Of a DNA stretch of 39,014 nt, positions 1 through 7,717 are shown piece after piece; the stretch's first letter is position 1, and each line of letters starts with the position of its first letter. Source of the stretch: Ignavibacteria bacterium (lineage in GTDB: Bacteria > Bacteroidota > Ignavibacteria > Tepidaquicellales > Tepidaquicellaceae); the NCBI GenBank assembly GCA_019694675.1, contig JAIBBK010000066.1, positions 1 through 39,014 on the forward strand, read 5' to 3'. The notes under the pieces are model-generated. The model did no database searches, was not told the DNA's origin, and worked only from the letters and a program-made list of their open reading frames with translations. Both the position numbers and the translations under genes were made by a program.

Positions 1-1
1 C

Positions 2-139
2 GAACAACGTCAAAAAATATTGCCGTCCGGCTCGCGCTTGACTCCCTCCCTCGAGCGCACAAAGATGCGTGAAAGCGTTCTCGCAAGGATCATGAAATTC
101 TTCGAGCGGTTCTTCGATATTTCGGGCGGGGAGTTTTAA
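2..139 (+). CDS. 3' end of an unidentified CDS (partial)
   Basis: An open frame enters from the left edge and stops at TAA 137-139, giving 45 residues that end in F-F-E-R-F-F-D-I-S-G-G-E-F. The last stretch (R-I-M-K-F-F-E-R-F-F) is an amphipathic helix like the one that often closes alpha/beta-hydrolase or S9 peptidases. That resemblance is weak and the family cannot be settled from this tail. Codon use resembles the real genes of the window more than the AT-rich repeats that follow. The frame could be fortuitous, because no start or conserved motif is visible. Nothing gene-like was seen between its stop and the tandem array at 345. Confidence 0.45.
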   Translation, partial: EQRQKILPSGSRLTPSLERTKMRESVLARIMKFFERFFDISGGEF

Positions 140-344
140 GGCCTGAATTCGTTTTGAACCTGCCGATGTAACATTTTAACTTGAATCATCATCAGTTTCA
201 TCATTTCGACTTCCACTTATTGTCCGATTTAAATCATCCGAAAGTCATTGGGCATCATCTGACATCCCCGGATTGCCAATGAGATTGATATGCAGATGCA
301 TTTATTCCTCCATATTGCTCCGGGAAGCTGTAAGTTTATCAGTT

Positions 345-806
345 AAAGTCGTCAGAAGCTTAGTAGAAGTCGCTAAAAGCTCAGGTAAAGTCGTTAGAAG
401 CTCAGGTAAAGTCGTTAGAAGCTCAGGTAAAGTCGTTAGAAGCTCAGGTGAAGTCGTTAGAAGCTCAGGTAAAGTCGTTAGAAGCTCAGGTAAAGTCGTT
501 AGAAGCTCAGGTAAAGTCGTTAGAAGCTCAGGTAAAGTCGTTAGAAGCTCAGGTAAAGTCGTTAGAAGCTCAGGTAAAGTCGTTAGAAGCTCAGGTGAAG
601 TCGTTAGAAGCTCAGGTGAAGTCGTTAGAAGCTCAGCTGAAGTTGTTAGAAGCTCAGGTGAAGTTGTTGGAAGCTCAGGTGAAGTTGTTAGAAGCTCATG
701 TAAAGTCGCCGGAATTTCAGGTGAAGTCGTTAGAAGCTCAGGTGAAGTCGTTAGAAGCTCAAGTAAAGTCCTTTGAACGTCACTTGAAGTCGTTTGATTG
801 TTACTC
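345..806. repeat. 21-bp tandem repeat array 1 (22 units)
   Basis: Twenty-two units of exactly 21 bp run head to tail without an indel. The common unit is AAAGTCGTTAGAAGCTCAG plus GT. Changes are mostly A/G at the first base. The last two units (765-785, 786-806) differ and match the unit of the second array at 5461-5922, so the arrays share ancestry. Because 21 is a multiple of three, several frames stay open on both strands. One of them reads as a coiled-coil-like heptad V-K-S-L-E-A-Q. No start with a ribosome site precedes it, and that frame runs into the palindromes downstream, so it is treated as non-coding. Confidence 0.93.
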
Positions 807-838
807 GTTAGCATTGGATCATGGTTTACATCACCCCA

Positions 839-1185
839 GCCCACGAATTCATTCGTGGGCGCAAGAGCGGCAAATTCATTCGAGGGCTGAACAACCGCGA
901 ATCCATTCGCGGGCGCAATGATGATTCACACCTACCAGCCAACGAATTCATTCGTGGGCGCAAGAGCGGCAAATTCATTCGAGGGCTGAACAACCGCGAA
1001 TCCATTCGCGGGCGCAATGATGATTCACACCTACCAGCCAACGAATTCATTCGTGGGCGCAAGAGCGAAACCGTTTGGATCGGGATTCACAACACCACAG
1101 CCCACGAATTTATTCGCGGGGGTAAATGCGAAACCGTTTGTATGATGATTTGCAATCACCCCAGCCCACGAATTCATTCGTGGGC
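839..1185. repeat. Palindrome array 1, with a 99-bp direct repeat
   Basis: This is a series of short perfect or near-perfect palindromes. The first is 839-860 (arms GCCCACGAAT and ATTCGTGGGC around TC) and the last is 1164-1185 with the same arms. A second type has arms CCGCGAAT/ATTCGCGG, for example 895-912. Between 836 and about 1070 the block repeats with a 99-bp period (CCAGCC at 836, 935 and 1034). All units are separated by short spacers such as GCAAGAGCG. The same palindromes follow the other tandem array at 5955-6455. Reading frames through the block yield repetitive N-E-F-I-R-G peptides, which are a by-product of the repeats. Confidence 0.9.
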
Positions 1186-1207
1186 GCAATGGCGGCAAAT
1201 TCTTTTA

Positions 1208-1612
1208 CTCTCGTTACCAATCTCCCGATTAGTGACAATGTTAATCTCGATATCATCACATTGTTACGGCTCCAAATGCATTGTGTTCTGCAATCAGAGT
1301 CAGACGCCACGGATTCTGAAAGGATGAGAAGTATTATGAATCGTCGGAAATGAGGATACTATAAGAACAATAGACCGAAAGGCTGATATGATCACAGAGT
1401 CAGGTACATCAAGTAATCTAACCCCGAAGCAGTGAAAATATTTTTCTGCATAAAGCAACGTCAACCTTCAGGGTTATGCACATATCAATTATAATTCGAT
1501 AATCATTGCAGACCTTCGGGTTCTTTTTCTCCTGCGGCATCGACACCAGGCTCCTTGGGAGCCCTCGGCATGCTGCATGCAATTAACCGGCTCTCAAATC
1601 TTATACTTCTTC
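1208..1612. repeat. Direct repeat, copy A (about 400 bp)
   Basis: This segment aligns to 3319-3723 at a constant offset of 2111 with no gap. I counted about 28 differences over the 381 bp compared, roughly 93% identity. A short frame ending near 1353 is shared by both copies, but most differences in it change the amino acid (for example S/G, N/D, V/I, Q/K, M/T), which argues against coding. The copy contains a hairpin (GGCTCC-TTG-GGAGCC) that is imperfect in the other copy. From here to the gene at 1845 nothing else was recognised. Confidence 0.9.
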
Positions 1613-1844
1613 TGAGTCGGAGTCCCGAAAAGGCTCCGGAGACTCTTACGTAGGCTGAAGAGGAAAGAAAATCAGTTGCGTGCGGGAAGGTGAGATTCTT
1701 ATACTTGTTATGATATCACATAGTTGGGAAGTTCGGCGCTCTAAAGTGCGTAAAGGGAATTTATTTTTTCATTTTCCTGATAAAAGTTTTTTACAATTTT
1801 TAACATGAATAAACGATACTGAACCCAAATCAAAGGAGATGACA

Positions 1845-2927
1845 ATGTATTTCAAATTCAGATTTGTGTTGCCGTTTGTTCTGCTTGCACTCGTCAACAA
1901 CTTCTTGATTGCACAAACAGAACAAGTAACAAAAGTGTATAAGATATCCGGAATTGGAAAAGGAGGAAAGTACACTGAGTCTAAATGCGAAGTTGTAGTC
2001 AGGTCCAAAGAACTCACACCAGAACAATTAGATGCCCAACAGAACGCATGCAATTTGAGATATGCCAATTTCGAGTATTCTTGGCAAAGCCAACCTTCAC
2101 GCATTTATGACTGTGGTGGATTTGTCTTCTATAAGCTATTTGGAATCGGACCTTACTGGATTGATGCAAAGGAATTTGCACAAGCTATTCTGTACCCATT
2201 TGGTGAACAGGTTAGGCCCCCGGCAGGATTAGGTGCTCTTGGTTGGGGTGACGTGAAGGAGAATGATATAGTCTTCTATCCGCAAGGTCATGTGGCGAGA
2301 ATAACAGCCGTTGAAAATGATTTTGGAATCACAAAAGGTTTCTGGATAGAATCCAAAGCCGATATGGAAGCGGTTTATCTTCATTATGTCGGATACTCTG
2401 AGCGTGAAGATGACCCGTTGCTTTCTACATATGGAGAAGAGCTCAAATCATTTAACATGGGAAAACGGTATTTTCACATTTATCATATACCTGACTTCAA
2501 ATCACTGAAGGTTGAAGAGATCATCGAGACAGATTTGAACAAATTTAGCGGAGAATGGTACTTCAAGGATAGTTGGGGTTCTGGATATTACATTTGGACT
2601 TTCAATGTGAGAGGAAATTCAGGTTCTGAAATGTCCGGGAATGTGAAACTGACAAGCACTGATCGTCAGGATAATTTTGTGTTGTTCGACATAATAGTTC
2701 AAGCTGACGGATCCATTGAGGGAACTTGGGAAGGAGATTACGTTAATGAAAACGCTGTTTCGCATCCCAAGAGAGGACATCGAGTCGGAAAATTCTATGC
2801 AAAGATCAATCCCGGCCAATCTGCTTCTGAAGATGTGATTCTTGTCAATTGTATTGAATCTGACAAAAGCCAAATTCATCCGGGAAAAGACTGGGGGTGG
2901 TCTTCCGCTTCTCGTCAAATGAAGTAG
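1845..2927 (+). CDS. Secreted NlpC/P60-like cysteine peptidase/amidase candidate
   Basis: The 360-residue protein has a signal peptide (hydrophobic 8-22, cleavage near I-A-Q 24). The central part resembles the NlpC/P60-CHAP papain-like fold: a Cys at the start of a helix (R-I-Y-D-C-G-G-F-V-F-Y, C90), then G-D-V-K-E-N-D-I-V-F-Y and G-H-V-A-R-I-T-A-V with H149. That is the usual Cys then G-D-x-V-x-F...H-V order for enzymes cutting peptidoglycan peptides or amides. The C-terminal part from about residue 225 is beta-rich and unrecognised. There is no T9SS tail. I chose the ATG at 1845 because AAAGGAG (1832-1838) is correctly spaced for it, while the ATG at 1839 abuts that site. The gene sits alone between two direct repeats in AT-rich DNA, so it may have arrived or duplicated with them. 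Confidence 0.72.
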   Translation: MYFKFRFVLPFVLLALVNNFLIAQTEQVTKVYKISGIGKGGKYTESKCEVVVRSKELTPEQLDAQQNACNLRYANFEYSWQSQPSRIYDCGGFVFYKLFGIGPYWIDAKEFAQAILYPFGEQVRPPAGLGALGWGDVKENDIVFYPQGHVARITAVENDFGITKGFWIESKADMEAVYLHYVGYSEREDDPLLSTYGEELKSFNMGKRYFHIYHIPDFKSLKVEEIIETDLNKFSGEWYFKDSWGSGYYIWTFNVRGNSGSEMSGNVKLTSTDRQDNFVLFDIIVQADGSIEGTWEGDYVNENAVSHPKRGHRVGKFYAKINPGQSASEDVILVNCIESDKSQIHPGKDWGWSSASRQMK

Positions 2928-3318
2928 TTTTCTACGCTGTCAGTGAATTGGCAGACGCCACGATTTATTCAGAGTTAGCGCCAATTATTAGGCGTCAGCA
3001 GGAAATCCCTGCATGCAGATGTTGTTCCTCTTCAAGCAACACAGGCGTTCGTGCGTGTATAACAGCTTACCATGCCGATCATCTTCATCGCTAATGCTCA
3101 TGTGGCTCTCTGGAACAGCGGAGACCTGAACACATTTTGGTCCCGGTTGGTGTACCAAAGGCCATTGACATGCATCGCAACCTCTGAGTTATTTCAGTTC
3201 ATGCTCTATCAACTATTGGCAAACGAAGGGGAGAACAAATTTCAGTACAGTTATTCAATTGTTGCCCTAAATTACAAAGCAGACTGCACGAAAAAATTCT
3301 TAATTTTTAGAATTTTTA
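2928..3318. other. Intergenic stretch, no gene recognised
   Basis: No frame here has a ribosome site, a signal peptide or a recognisable motif. The longest plus-strand frame (3072-3464) runs into the direct repeat, where the substitutions between copies are mainly non-synonymous. The string CAGACGCCACG near 2953 also occurs inside both direct repeat copies, which could be an eroded fragment of the same element. It is too short to be sure. Confidence 0.5.
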
Positions 3319-3723
3319 CCCTCGTTGCCAATCTCCCAATTGGTGACGATATTAATCTCGATCTCATCACATTGTTACGGCTGAAAATGCATTGTGTTCT
3401 GCAATCAGAGTCAGACGCCACGGATTCTGAAAGGACGAGAAGTATTATGAATCGTCGGAAATGAGGAAACTATAAGAACAATAGACCGAAAGGCTGATGT
3501 GATCACAGAGTCAGGTACATCAAGTAATCTAACCCCGAGGCGGTGAAAACATTTTTCTGCATAAAGCAACTTCAACCTTCAGGGTTATACACATTTCAAT
3601 TATGATTCGATAATCATTGCAGACCTTCGGGTTCTTCTTCTTCTGCGGCAGCGTCTCCAGGCTCCTTGGGATCCCTCAGCACGCTGAATGCAATTGACCG
3701 GCACTTAATTTCAATACTCTTGT
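3319..3723. repeat. Direct repeat, copy B (about 400 bp)
   Basis: This is the second copy of the sequence at 1208-1612, in the same orientation and without indels. Together the copies bracket the NlpC/P60-like gene and about 1.7 kb between them. The boundaries fade gradually rather than ending in inverted repeats, and no transposase is nearby. It is therefore annotated as a dispersed or duplicated non-coding repeat, not as an insertion sequence. Confidence 0.9.
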
Positions 3724-3822
3724 TTCGTCATAGTCACGAAAGAACACCGGACTCTCTGATACCGGTCAGAATCTTCATTTCTAAATTTTGCCAACTCAGT
3801 TCTACTCTATTGTTATACAAAT

Positions 3823-3852
3823 AAAGCCGGAGGAATCGCTTCCACCGGCTTT
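3823..3852 (-). terminator. Rho-independent terminator of the CHRD gene
   Basis: Arms AAAGCCGG (3823-3830) and CCGGCTTT (3845-3852) enclose an inner GGAA/TTCC pairing. On the minus strand the hairpin is followed by TATTTGTAT. It lies 26 bp past the stop of the minus-strand gene at 3878. Confidence 0.8.
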
Positions 3853-3877
3853 CACTCTTATTCAGAAGTTATGCCTG

Positions 3878-4897
3878 CTATTTGACAAGCATCATCCTCT
3901 TTGTCGAAGAAAATCCATTTACACTCAAAGAATAGAAATACATTCCGCTCGAGAGATCTGCCGCATTGTATTGGACCGAATAGTATCCCGCAGTTCTGGA
4001 TTCGTTCACAAGTGTGGCAACTTCCTTACCAGCCAAATCATACACTGCTAATCTTACAATTCCGTCAACAGGAATATCAAAATCAATCTTAGTTGAGGGA
4101 TTGAAGGGGTTTGGATAGTTCTGTGACAAGCTGTACTCACTTGGAATGCCTACAATCACCTCATTGGCCAAATTGAAATATTCGAAGTGTCCGTTGAAGT
4201 CAACTTGTTTCAGTCTGTAGTTGTAATTGCCTGCACTCAATCCATTCTCATTGAATGAATAATTTGTAGCAGTAACCGAATTTCCTCTGCCTGCTACGAA
4301 TCCAACTTTTGTCCACTCACTTTTTGAGATGGATCTTTCAATGTCAAATCCTGCATTGTTTGTTTCTGAAGAAGTTGTCCAGTTCAAAGTTACATTGTTC
4401 TTATTGATTACCGATGTGAAACTTGACAACTCAACAGGCAGAGGTGCATCCAGTATCATTTGAGTTCTTATCTCTCCGCCGGGAAATTGGGTGGTATGAA
4501 GATTTGAATATACATTTCCCGCAAGAAGATGAGTTTCCTGAACAGGGGTCAGCACAAATGCATTTGCATAAACCCCTGCCTGAACACCTGTGGGAAATCC
4601 TGCGTATCCTATAATCACCGGTGCATTAACGCCAATTGGAGCAGGACCGTGAAAATGTCCCGCTGTAGTATTTCCGAGCATTCCGCTGAAATTGATCGCA
4701 AAACTCAGGACTTTAGATGCATTATCGTAAGTACCGATAATTGTACCTGTTGCAGGCGAAGCATTCGGCGGAACTTCCTGAAGCCCGCTGTAACTGAGGT
4801 TGAACGGAAAAATCAGTGCGTAAGAACTTTGCTGAATCATGAATGTTGCTGACAAAACGAGGATGAAGCTTAAGAGGAATGTTTTTTGCAGTTTCAT
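3878..4897 (-). CDS. CHRD-domain protein with T9SS sorting domain
   Basis: The 339-residue secreted protein has a signal peptide (about 1-27). A CHRD domain follows (about 32-150; L-Q-E-V-P-P-N, A-G-H-F-H-G-P, N-L-H-T-T-Q-F-P-G-G-E-I-R-T), a beta-rich unit first named from chordin and common in bacterial extracellular proteins. Next is a fibronectin-like linker beginning L-P-V-E-L-S-S-F-T, then a T9SS type A sorting domain (about 255-339; S-Q-N-Y-P-N-P-F-N-P, end M-M-L-V-K). It is expected to be exported by T9SS and attached to or released from the cell surface. AAGGAG precedes the ATG by a normal distance. No catalytic residues are evident, so the role is unknown. It is flanked by non-coding repeats and its own terminator, so it is probably monocistronic. 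Confidence 0.92.
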   Translation of the reverse strand: MKLQKTFLLSFILVLSATFMIQQSSYALIFPFNLSYSGLQEVPPNASPATGTIIGTYDNASKVLSFAINFSGMLGNTTAGHFHGPAPIGVNAPVIIGYAGFPTGVQAGVYANAFVLTPVQETHLLAGNVYSNLHTTQFPGGEIRTQMILDAPLPVELSSFTSVINKNNVTLNWTTSSETNNAGFDIERSISKSEWTKVGFVAGRGNSVTATNYSFNENGLSAGNYNYRLKQVDFNGHFEYFNLANEVIVGIPSEYSLSQNYPNPFNPSTKIDFDIPVDGIVRLAVYDLAGKEVATLVNESRTAGYYSVQYNAADLSSGMYFYSLSVNGFSSTKRMMLVK

Positions 4898-5460
4898 TTT
4901 GCTCTCCTTAAATTGGATTTTTTGAATTAGTTAGAAATCAGTATCAGAGAGACCTCCTTTCTCATGGCAATAAAGCCGGAAATGAATTAAAAAAAACTTT
5001 CAGAAACTTAGCAAAATTCGCAAGATGAAGCAACAGTTATTGTGACAGTGCAGTGCTTGAGAATTGGGCTCAGTTCACTATTCATGCCTATTTGAATCAA
5101 GTAAAATGAGCCGGAAGAATTTCTGCCGGTTTTTTGTATGTGCAAATGACTTAAGTGACCTTTAGGGTCTTATGACGCTAATGAAATTGGAAACATTGTT
5201 TTCTGCTGTCAAAGCGTCAGTAGCATCAGCAACTTACCCCGACTAATTTCCTGTGTCATTCATTCCGTCGTCTGAGCGGGGCTGTATATTGTTGGTGGCG
5301 CTCACACAACGTTTGGGGACATCAGAAAGGGCGGTTAACTCCGTGGATCACCCGAATAAGCAATCAGGTGTCCGCTCTAAGACGATGGAAAGTTTTCCGA
5401 AGTAGTTGTTTGGCATTCGTAAGTCATAGGATTGCATCCGAAACCGCAAAATCGCTTCCC
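4898..5460. other. Intergenic region without a recognised gene
   Basis: The left part should carry the promoter of the minus-strand CHRD gene. The rest holds a stand-alone plus-strand terminator (5111-5135) with no gene in front of it, and then DNA leading into the second 21-bp array. A 20-codon open frame at 5276-5338 is too short to identify. The region may contain the remains of a decayed gene upstream of the orphan terminator. Confidence 0.5.
5111..5135 (+). terminator. Orphan Rho-independent terminator
   Basis: The CCGG (5111-5114) and CCGG (5126-5129) arms, with inner AGAA/TTCT-type pairing, are followed by six T (5130-5135). No plus-strand gene ends just upstream. It resembles the GCCGG hairpin behind the CHRD gene and may mark a lost gene. 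Confidence 0.6.
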
Positions 5461-5922
5461 TGAGTCGTTAAACCAATCCCCTGAGTCGTTCAATCGCTGC
5501 CGGGAGCCCTTAGAACGTCACTTGAAGTCCTTGGATCGTTATTTGAAGTCCTTGGATCGTTATTTGAAGTCCTTGGATCGTTATTTGAAGTCCTTGGATC
5601 GTTATTTGAAGTCCTTGGATCGTCATTTGAAGTCCTTGGATCGTTATTTGAAGTCCTTGGATCGTCATTTGAAGTCGTTGGATCGTCATTTGAAGTCGTT
5701 GGATCGTCACTTGAAGTTCTTGGAACGTCACTTGAGGTCGTTGGATCGTCACTTGAGGTCGTTGGATCGTCACTTGAAGTTCTTGGAGCGTCACTTGAAG
5801 TTCTTGGAACGTCACTTGAAGTCCTTGGAACGTCACTTGAAGTCCTTGGAACGTCACTTGAAGTCGTTGGATCGTCACTTGAAGTCGTTGGATCGTCACT
5901 TGAAGTCGTTGGATCGTCAATC
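5461..5922. repeat. 21-bp tandem repeat array 2 (22 units)
   Basis: The core of twenty units (5503-5922) has the consensus GAAGTCGTTGGATCGTCAC plus TT, in strict 21-bp register. At least two diverged units precede it (5461-5502), and possibly a third from 5440. The consensus matches the unit of array 1 at 14 of 21 positions, and array 1 ends with units of this type. The homologous frame reads L-K-S-L-D-R-H, again a heptad with hydrophobic residues at both core positions. The array is followed by the same junction (TCGTTAGCATTG) and palindrome block as array 1. Confidence 0.93.
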
Positions 5923-5954
5923 GTTAGCATTGTATCATGGTTTACAACACCCCA

Positions 5955-6455
5955 GCCCACGAATTTATTCGTGGGCTGAACAGCCGCGAATTAATTCACG
6001 GGGGTAAATGCGAAACCGTTTGTATGATGATTTGCAATCACCCCAGCCCACGAATTCATTCGTGGGCTGAACAGCCGCGAATTTATTCGAGGGCTGAACA
6101 ACCGCGAATTTATTCGCGGGCGCAATGATGATTCACACCTACCAGCCAACGAATTCATTCGCGGGTGTAAAAGCGAAACCGTTTGGATCGGGATTCACAT
6201 CAACCCAGCCCACGAATCTATTCGTGGGCGTAAGAGCGAAACCGTTTGGATCTGGATTCACAATACCAGCCCACGAATCTATTCGTGGGCGTAAGAGCGA
6301 AACCGTTTGGATCTGGATTCACAATACCAGCCCACGAATTCATTCGTGGGCGCATGAGCGAAACCGTTTGGATCGGGATTCACAACACCAGCCCGCGAAT
6401 TCATTCGTGGGCGTAATGGCAAAAGGCCGAATATCAACGAATTCATTCGCGGCGG
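5955..6455. repeat. Palindrome array 2
   Basis: About ten palindromes of the type GCCCACGAAT/ATTCGTGGGC (first at 5955-5976), or the CGCGAAT/ATTCGCG variant, lie at spacings of roughly 25-60 bp. Spacers such as GCGAAACCGTTTGGATC and GGGATTCACA recur and are shared with array 1. Centres vary (TT, TC, CT) while the arms pair. This favours structure over coding, since frames shift from unit to unit. Confidence 0.9.
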
Positions 6456-6613
6456 GAATTCTGACCTTCTGCAAAGTCTATTGTCTTTCCTCAACCCGTT
6501 TGCTAATTTGCCCATCTTGCATTCCTTGCCTGCAAACCCGTAAGCAGGAACCGCTCTGCATTGTCCCTGCGAGATGAAAGTTCATTTGTAATCAATAAAA
6601 GTGAAAGTAACCA

Positions 6614-7648
6614 ATGCCTTCAAACAACAAAGCAAAACTGCCTGCTTACAAGTTCTCACTCTCAAAGCAGAAGTCAAGAGTCCTGCCTTACGGAGACGCC
6701 AAACAGGCGACCGTTAAGGAATTTCCCGTGTCAAAGAGCATTGCGGGAGTGCTGATGAACCTGAAACCCGGCGGCCTGCGCGAACTTCACTGGCATGCTA
6801 ATGCCGCCGAGTGGGGATTTGTGATCTCGGGAAATGTTAAGACAACTATCATTGATCCGGAAGGAAGATATGAAGAGAATTTCTTCGAAGCAGGCGATAT
6901 CTGGTACTTTCCGAAAGGTCACGGCCACTCAATTGAAGGGCTCAGCCCGGACGGTACTTCATTCATGCTTGTGTTTGACAACGGGGCATTCTCGGAGTTC
7001 GCCACATTCAGCATCACCGACTGGCTCGCTCACACACCCAAAGATATTGTGGCGAAGAATCTGCGCGTGAATAAGGAAATGCTGAAAGGCCTGCCGAAAG
7101 GTGAAGCCTATATTGTGCATGCAAAGGAACAGGACAGAAAGAAATCGCTGAAAGCTCAGAATTCTCCGCCTTACACTCATAAGTACAGACTGCTTTCTCA
7201 GGAGCCCTACAGGAAGACCGAAGGCGGAACCCTGTGGATTGCATCATCAAGGGAATTTCCGATCTCAACAACGATGTCAGGCGGGGTGCTTGACCTTAAA
7301 CCCGGCGCCGTGCGGGAACTGCACTGGCACCCGAATGCGGATGAATGGGTGTATGTGCTCTCGGGCAAGGTGAAACTCACATCTTTTGCGTCATCAGGAC
7401 TCGCATCCGAATCGGAGCTTGGAGAAGGCGACATCGGCTTCACGCCGATGGGCTACGGACATTCTCTGCAAAACATTGGTTCGGGTGACTGCAAAATGCT
7501 GGTCGTATTCAACAGCGGCATCTATGAAGAGATCAGTCTCAGCACCTGGCTTGCGTCAAATCCGGGACAGCTTGTTGCAGACAATCTGAATCTTCCGATT
7601 GACGTAGTAAGGAAGTTCTCCGAAAAACAGCTGTTCATCATCAAATAG
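6614..7648 (+). CDS. oxdC: Bicupin oxalate decarboxylase-like protein
   Basis: The 344-residue protein has two cupin domains, the layout of oxalate decarboxylase (Mn-dependent; oxalate to formate and CO2). Domain I has R56-E-L-H59-W-H61, E66 and H105. Domain II has R234-E-L-H237-W-H239, E244 and H283. Thus both metal sites and both substrate arginines are present. The lid that carries the catalytic Glu in Bacillus OxdC (S-E-N-S) reads S127-E128-F-A, keeping the Glu but changing its neighbours. The domain II Glu of OxdC (in F-L-E-x-F) is Val here (M-L-V-V-F). No signal peptide is visible. The ribosome site is weak (AGTGAAAG). Decarboxylase is the best call, but the altered lid leaves oxalate oxidase or another activity possible. 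It stands alone between a repeat block and a convergent gene. Confidence 0.85.
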   Translation: MPSNNKAKLPAYKFSLSKQKSRVLPYGDAKQATVKEFPVSKSIAGVLMNLKPGGLRELHWHANAAEWGFVISGNVKTTIIDPEGRYEENFFEAGDIWYFPKGHGHSIEGLSPDGTSFMLVFDNGAFSEFATFSITDWLAHTPKDIVAKNLRVNKEMLKGLPKGEAYIVHAKEQDRKKSLKAQNSPPYTHKYRLLSQEPYRKTEGGTLWIASSREFPISTTMSGGVLDLKPGAVRELHWHPNADEWVYVLSGKVKLTSFASSGLASESELGEGDIGFTPMGYGHSLQNIGSGDCKMLVVFNSGIYEEISLSTWLASNPGQLVADNLNLPIDVVRKFSEKQLFIIK

Positions 7649-7690
7649 ATCTGCACCGGAGATCATTTGTGCATGTCCCGTTCCGCTCAG

Positions 7691-7709
7691 GGATGATCCC
7701 GGATCATCC
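7691..7709. terminator. Perfect hairpin between convergent genes
   Basis: GGATGATC (7691-7698) and GATCATCC (7702-7709) form an 8-bp perfect stem with loop CCG between the stop of the oxdC homologue and the stop of the minus-strand PorU-like gene. No T-tract follows on either strand. A bidirectional stop or RNA 3'-end protector is likely but not proven. Confidence 0.5.
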
Positions 7710-7717
7710 GGAATCTC

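Noticed and set aside
302..1062. Several open frames on both strands through the 21-bp array and palindromes
   Set aside because: They are open only because the period is divisible by three. They lack ribosome sites, run across different repeat types, and homologous frames differ mainly by amino-acid-changing substitutions.
3072..3464. Open frame of 130 codons on the plus strand
   Set aside because: Its 3' part lies in the direct repeat, where changes between the two copies are mostly non-synonymous. No ribosome site or known motif is present.
1208..3723. Composite transposon or insertion sequence pair
   Set aside because: The repeats contain no transposase frame, no terminal inverted repeats were found, and no target duplication could be recognised at the ends.
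5276..5338. Frame reading A-G-L-Y-I-V-G-G-A-H-T-T-F-G-D
   Set aside because: It looks protein-like and could be the tail of a lost gene, but it is only 20 codons with a stop just upstream and no recognisable family.
5331..5400. Integron attC-like site
   Set aside because: Core sites G-T-T-R-R-R-Y and R-Y-Y-Y-A-A-C could not be found in the required arrangement.
345..6455. CRISPR array
   Set aside because: The repeats are contiguous or separated by recurring spacers, not unique spacers of uniform length, and no cas gene is nearby.
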